A stretch of DNA of 64,000 nt, taken from contig JAWQUS010000025.1 of assembly GCA_036365455.1 (NCBI GenBank), positions 24,712,001-24,776,000 on the forward strand. Direction: 5' to 3'. The translations under genes and the position numbers were made by a program. The notes under the pieces are model-generated. The model saw only the letters and a list, made by a program, of their open reading frames with translations. It made no database searches and had not been told where the DNA came from. Source of the DNA: Macrosoma leucophasiata (lineage: Eukaryota > Arthropoda > Insecta > Lepidoptera > Hedylidae). Shown here piece by piece: positions 41,873-51,851 of the stretch; position 1 is the stretch's first letter; each line of letters begins with the position of its first letter.

Positions 41873-42975
41873 TACCTGTGCCCGCGACTTCGTCCGTGTG
41901 AGAATTTATGATTGTTCAGTATCTAACCAGACGAAATCGTGGGCGCAGCTAGTATAAAAGTAGCCTAGCCTAGTAGTTACTGCTTATTACATATGCTATC
42001 TGCCAGTGAAAGACCCGTCAAAATCGGTAAAGCCGTTCCCGAGATTAGCGGGAACAAACAGACAGACAGACAGGCAAAAATTGTAAAAACTGTTGTTTTG
42101 GTATCTGATCCATGTATACCCGTTTATACATATGCATTTAGTAAAAAGCGGTTGGTTTTATATTACAAACAGACACTCCAATTTTATTTATTTGTATAAA
42201 TGTACTTATAGATTTCCACTGCCTGAGCCACTTTACCCACTTACGCATATCCCCATACTACAACAATGTAGATCAATATTTTTGGGACTCCACCCTTAAC
42301 GGTTTTTGCAACCCCTTACCAGGGCAAAGTTTTAATGTGGAATCGGCCAATAGTTTTTGCTTGGCAAATATTCGAGGTTGGGTAAAAATGGACGTTCAAG
42401 TTATTGAAATAAGGATGGCTGATTTATAGTGATTATGTTTTATTGTCAAATTATATGTAAATAAATTATGAAAATATATTTAGGTGAATAAATGACATTT
42501 ACGTAATTAATTATGTTTTGATAATTCCAAAAATCTATACAAATAAATAAAATTGGAGTGTCTGTTTGTAATATTAAAATAACCGCTTTTTACTAAATGC
42601 ATATGTACGTGTTTACACGTTACGTATACCAAAACAACATTTTTTACAATTCTTGTCTGTCTTTCTGTCTGTTGGCGGGGCTAATCTTGGGAACGGCTGG
42701 ACCGATTTTGACGGGACCTTCACTGGCAGATAGCTGATGTGAGGAAGAGTAATTTAGGCTACTTTTATCTCCACACAACCATGTATACATACGTACCTAC
42801 ATACAAATATTTTTTTTGGACTTGGATTTTTACTGGACTTTCACTGGCAGATAGCTGATGTAACATGGAGTAACTTAGGCTACTTTAATACTAGCTGCGC
42901 CCACGACTTCGTCCGGATAGATACTGAACAATCATATTTTTTCTCACGTGGACGAAGTCGCGGACACAGCTAGTA
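41873..42975. mobile_element. 1.1 kb foldback structure made of two inverted Helitron-like repeats
   Basis: The left arm (41873-42206) and right arm (42530-42975) are inverted: gctatctgccagtgaaag against ctttcactggcagatagct, aaaactgttgttttggtat against ataccaaaacaacattttt, agacactccaattttattta against aaataaaattggagtgtct. Each outer end holds its own hairpin of cgcgacttcgtcc against ggacgaagtcgcg flanked by CTAG. The spacer (42207-42529) is unrelated. The right arm repeats a 55 bp block (tttcactggcagatagctga). Non-coding. Confidence 0.7.
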
Positions 42976-42976
42976 T

Positions 42977-43099
42977 AAAATAAAATACGCTTACACTTAC
43001 ATCCCCACAGTAGGTATAAACCTGTTTCGTTGGTGCCGTTGTACACATTTAACACATACACAAGTACCCAGACCCGAAAAAAATAACTGTAGGCCATAT
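42977..43099 (-). mobile_element. SINE-C, head-truncated
   Basis: Reverse copy with the tail half only (ataaaatacgcttacac ... taactgtaggccata). It abuts the foldback's right end. Confidence 0.75.
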
Positions 43100-43631
43100 T
43101 ATTTTTTTATTTTAAGATTGTTTTAATTTATAAGGCCTCTTTTTTACGTAAATATCTTTACAATGCATTATTTACTTACTATCAATGTTAACTGTATACT
43201 TCTATGCCTCATTCGTTACGTAAAAAATAATTTAATTCTCTTATGATAAAAATATCGGTGAAATGTTAACTCAACACCTTTAATGTTTTATAATAATTAA
43301 CATTCTAAAGTATTTTTTAGTTATTTGCTTTTTTTTTCTTATTTTATATTCAAAAAAATCAGAATCTTTATAATTATTTCATAAATAAAAAAATTCCTTT
43401 CATAATATTGAATACCCATCCCTTCTGTGTTACAATAGTGATTATACGTGAACTCAAAGCCTTTCAGGGACCTTCTGACCCAACAAAGGGTCAAAAGCTG
43501 TGTCTAATTGGATTACATCGATGCGAGGGCTTATTATGTCACATGTAAGTCGCGACTCAACTGTGTGGAGTTTTAACAAACTAATAACAATATTAAATAT
43601 AGGTCTATTCTACTCATATACTATACTGATT
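43100..43631. other. unassigned AT-rich DNA
   Basis: No gene or recognised repeat. Confidence 0.4.
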
Positions 43632-43868
43632 TTGACGACCCGGGAAGTCAGTCCAGCGGTGTGAGACGACCGTTTGATTCGAAGGGTCACGGGTTCGATC
43701 TCCGCGCCGGGACAAACATTTGTATGGCCTACAGATATTTGTTACAGACCCGTAGCTGGACCCGTAAGCGTAACCCGGCTGTTTGTGAATGTGTCGTGTG
43801 CGTCCAACCATACCCACGACACAGGGCTTATACCTAGTGTGGGGTTGTTTGTGTAAGCGTGTTTGTGT
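43632..43868 (+). mobile_element. SINE-C variant with a different body
   Basis: The head (gaagtcagtccagcggtgtg, cacgggttcgatctccgc) and end (gtgtaagcgtgtttgtgt) are SINE-C, but the body has an added segment (cagacccgtagctggacccg, taacccggctg) and tcgtgtgcgtccaacc. It may represent a subfamily. Confidence 0.75.
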
Positions 43869-43949
43869 ATACTAGGTATCAGTACAATGTATATTTAATA
43901 TTAATATATTATGTTTAGATTTGTCCTTGGGCTATTCTTCATTATTTTT

Positions 43950-44228
43950 ACTGGTGGTAGAGCTCCAGTGACGGAGCTCGCGGGCGTAGGCACCACCGCA
44001 TTACCTAATATGCTTGCCGCTAAATGGTAGTGTTCAGCACTATCGTGTTCCGGTCAGGTGGTAATGTACGGCCCTGTAATTTCCGGCACAGAGGCATAAC
44101 ACCTTAGGCCTCAGGAGTGGTAACGCATCTGCATTTTGATCGTGGTCTTTGTGTCTATAGGCTGCAGTCATCACTTAACATCAATGTGAGTTGCATGCTT
44201 GTTTGCCACTTCGATTACATAAAAAAAA
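43950..44228 (+). mobile_element. SINE-A, close to consensus
   Basis: Forward copy from actggtggtagagctccagt to the A-run, with all body blocks in majority form and only a 6 bp deletion in tttgtgtctatagg. One of the best copies for defining the family. Its first 25 bases can be read as a weak A box and gtgttccggtcagg as a B-box-like motif. Confidence 0.9.
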
Positions 44229-44321
44229 TATATATATATTTTAGTTTGTAAATTGTCATATATATCAATTGTTAGTCGCTTTAAGTTTTTTTTGACGTTT
44301 CATAAGGTAATCCTACATGAA

Positions 44322-44560
44322 TAAGTATGTATGTGTCTTCACGTCCAGTCCCTTACAGGGTAGGCAGAGAGCATGGAGCGCCAGACACCCCAGTCTATGA
44401 CACACCTCCCGTGCTTCTTCTACATTCATCATTCTTGTCATACATGCTCGCCAATTCTTAAGAATTTTGACCCCACCCTCAGATAATACTCGACCTATTT
44501 GATCATGGTAGGTCAGACTTGGTCTTCCTGAGCCTTTACAACCATCCGCATTGATATAAC
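44322..44560 (-). pseudogene. LINE-T 3' end
   Basis: Minus-strand C-terminal coding block (GRRPRSDLP..-like with indels) and tail (cgtgaagacacatacata). Frameshifted relative to 36678-36935. Confidence 0.7.
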
Positions 44561-45328
44561 AAATAAATTTCAGATTCTGATTAAGTGGTAAAATAAAAAA
44601 AAAAATCGAATTTGAATTTGGAAAAGAGATAATATAATTATGTGAGTTTAAGCACCAAAAGTCATGTCTGCACTAATTATCAAAGTTGTTGGATAGATGT
44701 GTATAGGTTGCAATAATCATTTCCCATCAATATGAACCTCATTTATATTTTTCCACTAGTCATTTTCTCTAATAGAATATGAGTGATATCACAAGGATAT
44801 TAATAACGTTTGGGAAACCTTTCAGGGACCTTATAATAACAATCTCATTTCTTCATAGAAAAACTCTTTGTATACTTCAAAACCCCCCATTGTTCGTAAT
44901 TGTATGAACATGACACAATGAAAGCATATAATTGCCTCGTGTGTGTCCACCCTTATTCCTTTGTATGAAGATTACGTATATTGTTAGAGTAATAAACCGT
45001 CAAGGAAGCGTATTGCTTTTGATGTTATGTACAGTGGGGTACAGTTTATATTTTGATGAATAGTAACACCGTTGCACGCGAATGTACCAAATTGTATTGT
45101 TTGTCGTACCACGTTATTGTGTATTGTTATTTCGTAAATTGTTGACGTGTTTTCTGTTTACTTGTACACACTATGCAGAATGTCTCGCTATTTTTCTTTA
45201 GTTTTTTTTTAACGGACTGCTGCGACATACTTGATACGGAATAAGCAGAGAATTTTGAGAGATAGGAATATTTTTTTTTTTTGGCGAGAACGCGCAATTT
45301 ACCGTGTCGTAGTATGATGCTGTGTGGG
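44561..45328. other. unassigned DNA
   Basis: No gene or recognised repeat. Confidence 0.4.
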
Positions 45329-45681
45329 GAAGCGCGCATGGCCCGGCGGCTGGTGTAGATCATAAGCGATCTACTCGGACGAGCACTACGGGCGCGGTCG
45401 AGTAGTGTGATGGGTGACCGCTAGTGGAAAATTAAATGCGCGTTTCCGTGCTTCGGAGGGCACGTTAAGCCGTCGGTCTCGGTTGCTTTCGATAGATAGC
45501 AGTCGTTAAACCTTGTCGGAGGCCTTATGGGCGGTTTGAAAACATCCGACATCGAGTTGACCACTAACCCACCCACTTCCACCAATCCGAATTAGAGCAT
45601 TGTGGTGTAGTAAGCTCCAGGCCTTCCTCCTCCAAAAAAGGGGAGAGAGAGGAAAAGAAAGAAGGGGGTTGCCATTATTAT
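45329..45681 (+). mobile_element. SINE-B, full length
   Basis: Forward copy from gaagcgcgcatggcccggcg through gtgatgggtgaccgctagtg to a tail in which gtgcccagcagtgggacg is replaced by gaggaaaagaaagaagg before ggttgccattattata. The altered tail may be a local rearrangement. Confidence 0.8.
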
Positions 45682-45999
45682 AGCATGACGTTATGTCAAA
45701 ACTTTAAAAATAGTAGGATTTTTATCTTAAAGCATTCGATAGCGTGCGCCGGTGCAGGAAAGTGATATTATGCAGTGATAAGTGATTTTTCATGTAGCCT
45801 CCAAAACATAGAAATTTTGATAGACTTTACGGTTTATACAATATTGTTAAGTGTCGCTGTACTCGTTACTATTCACACATGCGAGTGAATTTAAAAATTA
45901 TGACAAAAACAATCTATGAACGTGTAACGTTGTAGCTACACACTGGTGTCTATTCGACACCAATTCCATTAATATATTAACTGGAACTCTACCACTAGA
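45682..45999. other. unassigned DNA
   Basis: Nothing recognised except a scrap of SINE-A head at 45978-45999 (ctggaactctaccactag, reverse). Confidence 0.4.
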
Positions 46000-46400
46000 A
46001 AAAAAGACGTGTGGCACTCGGGGACTGCCACGATAAAGCTATTGCATTTACATAATTATCTAAAATTATGCAAAACAAAATAAAATGCAAATAAAAGAAA
46101 AAAAAAAGAAATATTTAACAATAATTTTCTTTCATATTTACCACTTTTTAAATATTGAATGGAAAAACAAACAATAAAAAAATGAACAAAAACAATCTTG
46201 GCAGCGGTGGAATTCGAACCCACGCCTCCGAAGAGACTGGTGCCTTAAACCAGCGCCTTAGACCGCTCGGCCACGCTACCCACGAGGTCGGACGGCGAAA
46301 TTATACATGACTTTCTTTAAATGAGTTTAAAATTTTTAATACGGAGAGTCAGGTTTTTTCGTTACGAAATTTCTGAATTCGATCCCCGCGCTCAACGCCC
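46000..46400 (-). repeat. repeat bracketing the tRNA-Leu
   Basis: Both ends match the repeat around mariner copy 1: cgtgtggcactcggggactg at 46007 onward and tttcgttacgaaatttctga at 46355 onward. The tRNA-Leu lies between. Either the tRNA travelled with a repeat or the two loci share an old duplication of tRNA flanks. Confidence 0.5.
46200..46280 (-). tRNA. tRNA-Leu (anticodon AAG)
   Basis: Complete cloverleaf on the minus strand: acceptor GGTAGCG/CGCTGCC (one G-U), D arm GGCCGAGCGGTCTAAGGC, anticodon stem CTGGT/ACCAG with loop TTAAGGC giving AAG (reads CTT), long variable arm TCTCTTCGGAGG as expected for leucine tRNAs, T arm GTGGG/TCCAC with TTCGAAT. No intron. A and B boxes are intact. A T-run lies about 7 bp past the 3' end (gattgttttt), suitable for pol III termination, and an AT-rich upstream region contains tataattt. 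Likely functional. Confidence 0.93.
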
Positions 46401-46669
46401 GGAGAAGAAGAAGCTATGCAATAGATTAAAACTAAATATGATTTCATTTATATCACGTTGATTGATTGGATATTCGATAAACATATAAACTAATTTACAA
46501 CAAAACATCCTCTGAGATGAATGAGACAGACAGATAATGTAGGATCAACATACATCTGCCTCAAAGATTGGGTCAATTCAAATGCGGTGCTGTTTCTGAA
46601 GGCAGCTGTATGCGTACAGTAATTATGCCATACATTATCATTTAGTAGCACTATCTCATACTAGATGGT
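46401..46669. other. unassigned DNA
   Basis: No gene; a very degraded SINE-A-like patch may lie near 46575-46665 (gtaattatgccatacattat). Confidence 0.3.
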
Positions 46670-47025
46670 AAATGTACGTTTACTTATGATGAATGTGGAT
46701 TGGGCACGGTAGGTGTGTCAGGACCGGGTTATCTGGCGCTCCACACTCTATGCCTACCCCGTTAGGGCGTGAAGATACATACATATATATACATATCGAC
46801 TTCAGCAATTAACGTAGTCGGAACTACATGTTGGCCAATTTTCTTTTAAATGTACGTTTACTTATGATGAATGTGGATTGGGCACGGGAGGTGTGTCAGG
46901 ACCGGGTTATCTGGGGCTCCACACTCTATGCCTACCCCGTTAGGGCGTGAAGATACATACACACATATACATATCGACTTCAGCAATTAACATAGTCGGA
47001 ACTACATTTTGGCCAATTTTCTTTT
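46670..47025 (+). repeat. 178 bp tandem duplication containing LINE-T ends
   Basis: The unit starting aaatgtacgtttacttatg occurs at 46670 and 46848, period 178, with very few differences. Each unit contains a LINE-T 3' tip (gtcaggaccgggttatctgg, taccccgttagggcgtgaag) and the block tatcgacttcagcaattaac. An inverted scrap of the last block occurs at 47400-47420. Confidence 0.8.
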
Positions 47026-47056
47026 ATTGCATTAGAAGTCTTAGAATGTATATTGA

Positions 47057-47377
47057 CATATTATGGACATTCTAATTGAAGCGCGCATGGCCCAGCGGCT
47101 GGTGTAGATCGTAAGCGATCTGCTCGGTTAAGCAATACGGGCGCGGTCGGGTAGTGTGATGGGTGACCGCTAATGGCAAATTAAATGCGCGTTTCCGTGC
47201 TTCGGAGGGCACGTTAAGCCGTCGGTCTCGGTTGCTATCGATATCGCATTGGAGCAGCGTGGTGGAGTAAGCTCCAGGCCTCCCCCCAAAAAGGGGAGAG
47301 ACTCGTGCCCAGCAGAGGGACGTTTAATGGGTTGCCATTATTATTATTATTAATTGTCCATATTATGGACATTTTAA
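47057..47377 (+). mobile_element. SINE-B with 19 bp target duplication, internally deleted
   Basis: catattatggacatt(c/t)taa stands at 47057-47075 and 47359-47377 (one mismatch), bracketing a forward SINE-B (47078-47352). The copy has a clean head gaagcgcgcatggcccagcg and ATT tail, but about 95 bp between gctatcgata and tcgcattggagcagcg are missing. The deletion junction gctatcgat/atcgc suggests short homology. Confidence 0.85.
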
Positions 47378-47440
47378 AACTTTTAAAACTGTAGTTCTGA
47401 CTATGTTAATTGCTGCAGTCGATATACTTAGGTAACCTAC

Positions 47441-47560
47441 TGCATCAGAAGCCATCCCTGAGACCTAAGTTATTATGTGTCTATGATAGTTATTACGGTG
47501 CCATATATTACCATCTAACACAATAGTGCTGAACACTACCATTTTGCGGCCGATAGATTG
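47441..47560 (-). repeat. SINE-A middle fragment, old
   Basis: Reverse fragment (atccctgagacctaag ... gctgaacactaccatttt); head and tail are absent. Confidence 0.6.
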
Positions 47561-47892
47561 AAACATCTACAATTAACTAAAACTTTTTTAAAGTTGTCTC
47601 CCAAAATTGGTCCTGTTATATGATATTTATTTATTACATTCAGCGGCTGTGCCAGAGGGTCTTGTGTATGTCCGTCTTTTTGTGACTCTCGGGTGTAAAG
47701 AGATACGAGAGTGATTTGTTAAGATTAAGATTTCATAAGAACTCTTTTTTCTTCTTGAGGTACGGAACACAAAAAGTATTCGTCGTACATATTTATGACA
47801 GTTGCCAGCAAATATGCAATTCACTTTCAGCGTGGACCCATGTCTACGGTGCGGCACCGTCCGCCGAGTTACGGCGCCACCGCCTGGAGCTA
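47561..47892. other. unassigned DNA
   Basis: No gene. Just before the next element, 47848-47880 contains gcggcaccgtccgccgag, which resembles that element's terminus. Confidence 0.35.
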
Positions 47893-48072
47893 GCACGGCA
47901 CCGTGTGCGGTGGCAAGGACGCAACCATGGTTCAGTTTTTGGAACGAAGTTTCTCATCGCACGGTACGCTAGCTAAGGGGCCTAGGCGAGCGTAATGAAA
48001 AATTCTCACGACACTTTTGCTATAGTGCGTAGCGCTCGGAGGGGGGGCAGGCCGAGTATAGGGTTCGACTTA

Positions 48073-48103
<31 letters not shown>

Positions 48104-48389
48104 GACAGTGACAAGCCACGCGACGCGCGCGTCTGCTGTGTATGCGTACATTGTTTTTTTGTGTTTATGTGTATGTAATTTTACTAGGTTAGGAACTTTG
48201 TTCCAATCGGGCGTCCCCATGTGACACCTCAGACAGTTTTTATCTTCATATGAACCGCGATTCTGATTTTTCTTTATTCGTCGTCTCAGTAACAGAAGCA
48301 AAATAAGACGTCTTTCTTGGTCCTTTACAAGATAAAAACTGAACCATGGTTGCGGCAACTAACACGCACCGCACACTGTGCCGTGCCGC
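47893..48389. mobile_element. about 0.5 kb element with 50-60 bp inverted ends
   Basis: The left end (gcacggcaccgtgtgcggtg, gcaaccatggttcagttttt) and the right end (aaaaactgaaccatggttgc, gcaccgcacactgtgccgtg) are inverted. The inner 20 bp pair perfectly; the right arm has about 10 extra bases. A CT microsatellite and GC-rich stretch lie within. No transposase. DNA transposon remnant of unknown superfamily. Confidence 0.65.
48079..48103. repeat. CT dinucleotide repeat
   Basis: Twelve and a half uninterrupted CT units, inside the inverted-end element. Confidence 0.95.
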
Positions 48390-49497
48390 AGCACGACGCT
48401 GAATAAATGAATGATGTTAGCTTTGACACTCTCATTAGGACACTTACATCAATACACCTTGTATATCTTTGTACCAAATAGCAGCCATAAATTGAATATT
48501 CCAGATATTGCTGGATAGAATCCCACCCGGAACAAATTGAAATTTGTCTTTCCACTTTCATTTTTATCATTTTTCTTAATTATTGAAACCTGCTATTTCA
48601 CCATATCCACATTTTATTTCTTTTATTATTTTACCTTTGTATCATTTTATTGCAATAAATTGAACCGGAAAGTAATTTTCCATTCAATTAACCTTTTACG
48701 TACAATAATATGTCTTCGTCGTGACGTCATCATATCCCTTCATTTCAATGGATCCTTTGACAAAGTAACCATTGTGCGCGAATGTACCGATTATACCATT
48801 GTACGCGAATATAATAATGTTTGCGAAGGTACAATCAACAATTTAAGATGAGTTTTGTTTAGTACAGTCGTCGAAACAGATGTCGACTAAATTTGTTTTG
48901 GTAAAGGACAGAATATGAAAGTGTATTCGCCCATATAAATAGGTTACTTTGCAGTGGTTGAGAAGAATTGAAATAACTAAGTTATCAAATAATCTCAAGT
49001 CTGTATTTAGGGTGATTTTTAGACCGATGACGTTTGAACATTAAACGCTGTTTAGTCTTTCTAAACTCTTGTAAAAAAAAATCCTAAATACTATCCTATA
49101 CATACATTTTATGGGAGTGGCAAACAAGGTGTATACTTGTATACACAGATTCTTGAAATAAAACTTCCTCCACGAAATATTTTTTACCACTGCCTCAAAA
49201 ATTACAGATCGTACAGGAAAGAAATCCTTTATTAAAAACTAATGATAACGTTATTGTAACTTATTTAGGTATCGTTATCTCGAAACGTTATCGATGTAAC
49301 GGTATTACGTTCATCGGAACCATATAACTAATCGAATCAATTAATGGAACTCGTTTAATATTCAGCAACAAAACGTTATTGTTGCCGGTTGATTTATAAT
49401 GAACCATAAACTGATACTCGATTTAGTAGGTATATTGGATTCGGATACTGGGTTTCGTTCCATTTATATTATACATATACCTTTACTAATATTTAAC
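48390..49497. other. unassigned AT-rich DNA
   Basis: About 1.1 kb without a supported gene; the plus-strand frame 48537-48851 is Phe- and Ile-rich low complexity. A scrap like a SINE-A tail (tgggagtggcaaacaagg) is at 49114. Confidence 0.4.
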
Positions 49498-49686
49498 TTG
49501 ATGACCCGGTTATTTCAGCGATGTGAAACCACCGTTTGATTCGAAGGGTCGCGGGTTCGATCCCCGCACCGGAACAAATATTTGTATGGCCTACAGATGT
49601 TTGTTTCGGATCTGGGTGTTTGTGTATGTGTTGTATGTGTACAATGGCATCCACGACACAGGTTTATTTAATACCTAATGTGGGCT
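49498..49686 (+). mobile_element. SINE-C, near full length
   Basis: Forward copy: gatgacccggttatttcagc, cgcgggttcgatccccgc, body and cacgacacaggttta; the last part (gtgagtgtaagcgtatt) is missing after aatgtgggct. It precedes the RTE end. Confidence 0.8.
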
Positions 49687-49727
49687 AGATATATTGGTCC
49701 TTACACATTGCCCGTGCTTAATACTTC

Positions 49728-50225
49728 ATTATCATCATATCAGCCATAGGACGTCCACTGCTGAACATAGACCTCCCCCAGTGACGTCCATGCCGACCAA
49801 TCGATAGCGACGTGCATCCAGCGGGTAACTGCAGCCTTGATTAGGTCGTCGGTCCATCTTGCAGGTGGACGTCCTACGCTGCGCTTGCCGATACGTGGTC
49901 TCCACTCGAAAACCTTTCTGCCCCAGCCGCTATCGGTTCTCCGAGCTATGTGCCCTGCCCATTGCTTCTTCAGCTTGGAGATTTGCTTGGCTATGTCAGT
50001 GACTTTCGTTCGCCTACGGATCTCCTCATTTATGATTCGATCCAGTAGGGAAACGCCGAGTATAGCCCTTTCCATTGACCGCTGAGTGACTTGGAGCTTT
50101 TTTACGAGACCCATAGTGAGAGACCACACCTCGGCACCGTAGGTCATCACCGGTAAAACGCACTGATTTAAGACTTTCGTCTTCAAGGACTGCGTGATGT
50201 TTGATGAGAAAACGCTCCTTAACAT
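49728..50225 (-). pseudogene. RTE LINE 3' end with C-terminal ORF2
   Basis: The minus-strand frame 50225-49740 (161 codons) encodes the C-terminal part of RTE-type reverse transcriptase: VLPVMTYGAEVWSLT, QRSMERAILGVSLLDRI, IRRRTKVTDIA, QWAGHIARRTD, RVGRPPARWTDD-like (here RSVGRPPARWTDDL) and the closing VYVQQWTSYG. The 3' UTR is very short and ends in an atgatgataatga tail, as is usual for RTE. 5'-truncated at 50225 within the coding region, and intact as far as it goes. Confidence 0.88.
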
Positions 50226-50227
50226 CC

Positions 50228-50489
50228 CGCCCAGACACCCACAATAAGAGCAAGGTCGAAATGCAGATGCGTTACCACTCCTGAGGCCTAAGGTGTTATG
50301 TCTCTGTGCCGGAAATTACAGGGCCGTACATTACCACCTGACCGGAACACGATAGTGCAGTAGTTGAGAGTGAATTTATTGTGTCGCAGGTTCTCACGAC
50401 TGTATCAATAAAGTGTTTTTCTTTATTTCTTTTTTCTTTCTGGTTAGGTTCATACGCGCGCTCCGTTTCTGGAGCTCTACCACTAGTCA
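50228..50489 (-). mobile_element. SINE-A, tail-truncated, with insertion
   Basis: Reverse copy beginning at cacccacaataagag (its tail side lost at the RTE junction), clean to aacacgatagtgc (50358), then about 105 bp of foreign sequence (with ttctttatttcttttttct), then the end of the head gagctctaccactagt (50472-50489). Confidence 0.7.
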
Positions 50490-50818
50490 TAAAAATCAAA
50501 ATCGTTAGCATAAAATAAAATAGATCAGTTTTATAGTCACTTATCACAACACTGTGACAAAACAACATTACCCACAAAAGCCTGTATCTCTCCAAATATC
50601 ATACATCCGTAATTATGTAAATGCAGGTAACCCAAACATTTGGTGAAACAATGAAACACCGACGATTTGATCGATAGATAGTGATGTAACACTGTTTAAC
50701 AAATTTGTACTGTATGTATATTCAATGAGGTAGATTTATCTGGTCGCAGTTTTATCGAGGGATACTGCTGCCTACCCTACATTATTTTTAACTAATCACT
50801 TAGAAACTATGGTAAAGT
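50490..50818. other. unassigned DNA
   Basis: No gene or recognised repeat. Confidence 0.4.
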
Positions 50819-51090
50819 ACCGACGAAGAAAAATGCCTTGCATCGCGCTAGCGGAGTTATTAGATGTTAGCTAATAAACAACATCCAAATATTAACTGTA
50901 GCTCTATTCTGAACAGAACATCTTCTGTTTGGTGTCAGAAGATTACCCCCATTTCTCTACCAGCTGGAATAAATTGAAAATATACCTAATTGTAGACATG
51001 AAAAAAATACTGAGAAAATTAAATAAAAGTTGGTAAAAGATCCAACGATATCTCTGTTCAGTTGAAAGAAAAAGGTAGAAGAAAATTGAA
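50819..51090 (+). repeat. module X, copy 1
   Basis: cgacgaagaaaaatgcc, gcatcgcgctagcggagtta, gctaataaacaacatcc, ttggtgtcagaagattac and aaattaaataaaagttg recur in order at 52843-53120. The unit is non-coding as it stands: stops occur in all frames of this copy up to 51056. Confidence 0.7.
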
Positions 51091-51268
51091 TTATTGGAGT
51101 AAAATTGAATACTTAGACATTTACAAAACCGTTATTGTCTTAAATCAAGCATATATTATTTTAGCATTCCTGAAATCTTTTACCATTTTGGCCTCAATGA
51201 CGGGTCTATACATTTTTTATCTTTATAATGTATGGGCCATTCATCAGAAAATACATGAAATAGATTGA
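51062..51268 (+). pseudogene. unrecognised small hydrophobic frame
   Basis: The frame has a basic N-terminal part (MKEKGRRKLNYWSK) and a hydrophobic stretch of about 25 residues (LNQAYIILAFLKSFTILASM then TGLYIFYLYNVW), so it could be a single membrane segment. The hydrophobic segment loosely recalls one helix of insect gustatory receptors, but nothing decisive is present. It overlaps the end of module X, and copy X' has decayed at the same position. Probably a gene relic or chance. Confidence 0.2.
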
Positions 51269-51401
51269 GTAAAAATTTCCCGCAAATCAATTTATAATAA
51301 ATAATAGTCAACATCCATTGCAGTAACCATTTACGGAAACATCTGATTTTATTGGAGTTCATAAAATAATATAATATTCCCTCAAATATGGATAAACGGT
51401 A

Positions 51402-51575
51402 TAGAAATGATATCTACACTATACGTGGAATATTTATACGTGGTTGTCGATGCCAAACTGGGATCAAAGGTAGAGAGAATTGCTAAGCGGATAACAATAT
51501 GATCACTATGATTTGCTAATTCGCGTATTGGCTAATAGAATATGGATAAAGATGTCGGTTACATACGTATTGGGA
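51402..51575 (+). repeat. module Y, copy 1
   Basis: atgatatctacacta, gggatcaaaggtagagagaa and tttgctaattcgcgtattgg recur at 51950-52105 and 54122-54265. Confidence 0.7.
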
Positions 51576-51596
51576 GTGAAAATGAAATATGAACTA

Positions 51597-51829
51597 CTAG
51601 CTGTTGCCCGCGGCTCCGCCCGCGTGTAGGTCGCTTTTCGCGTAAACTGTAGAAACTCATCAAATCATCCCTTGGCATCCCACAGGACCATTTTTTCGGG
51701 TTAAAAAGTATTCTATAATCTAAGTCAGCTAATACCTTATCTGTAAAACAAATTTCATCAATATCCGTATAGTAGTTTCGGCGTGATTGACGGACAAACA
51801 TCCTAACAGAAACTTTCACATTTATAATG
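51597..51829 (-). mobile_element. Helitron-like fragment
   Basis: Starts A|CTAGCTGTTGCCCGCGGCTC and continues tcatcaaatcatccc, ttttttcgggttaaaaagta and agtagtttcggcgtgattga. The TC end (GA|T on the plus strand) is missing. Closely related to 53513-53734. Confidence 0.5.
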
Positions 51830-51851
51830 TTATTATTATTAATAGTGTGAA

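Noticed and set aside
48537..48851. 104-codon plus-strand frame rich in Phe, Tyr and Ile
   Set aside because: AT-rich low-complexity translation, no signal of selection or domain; not supported as a membrane protein gene.
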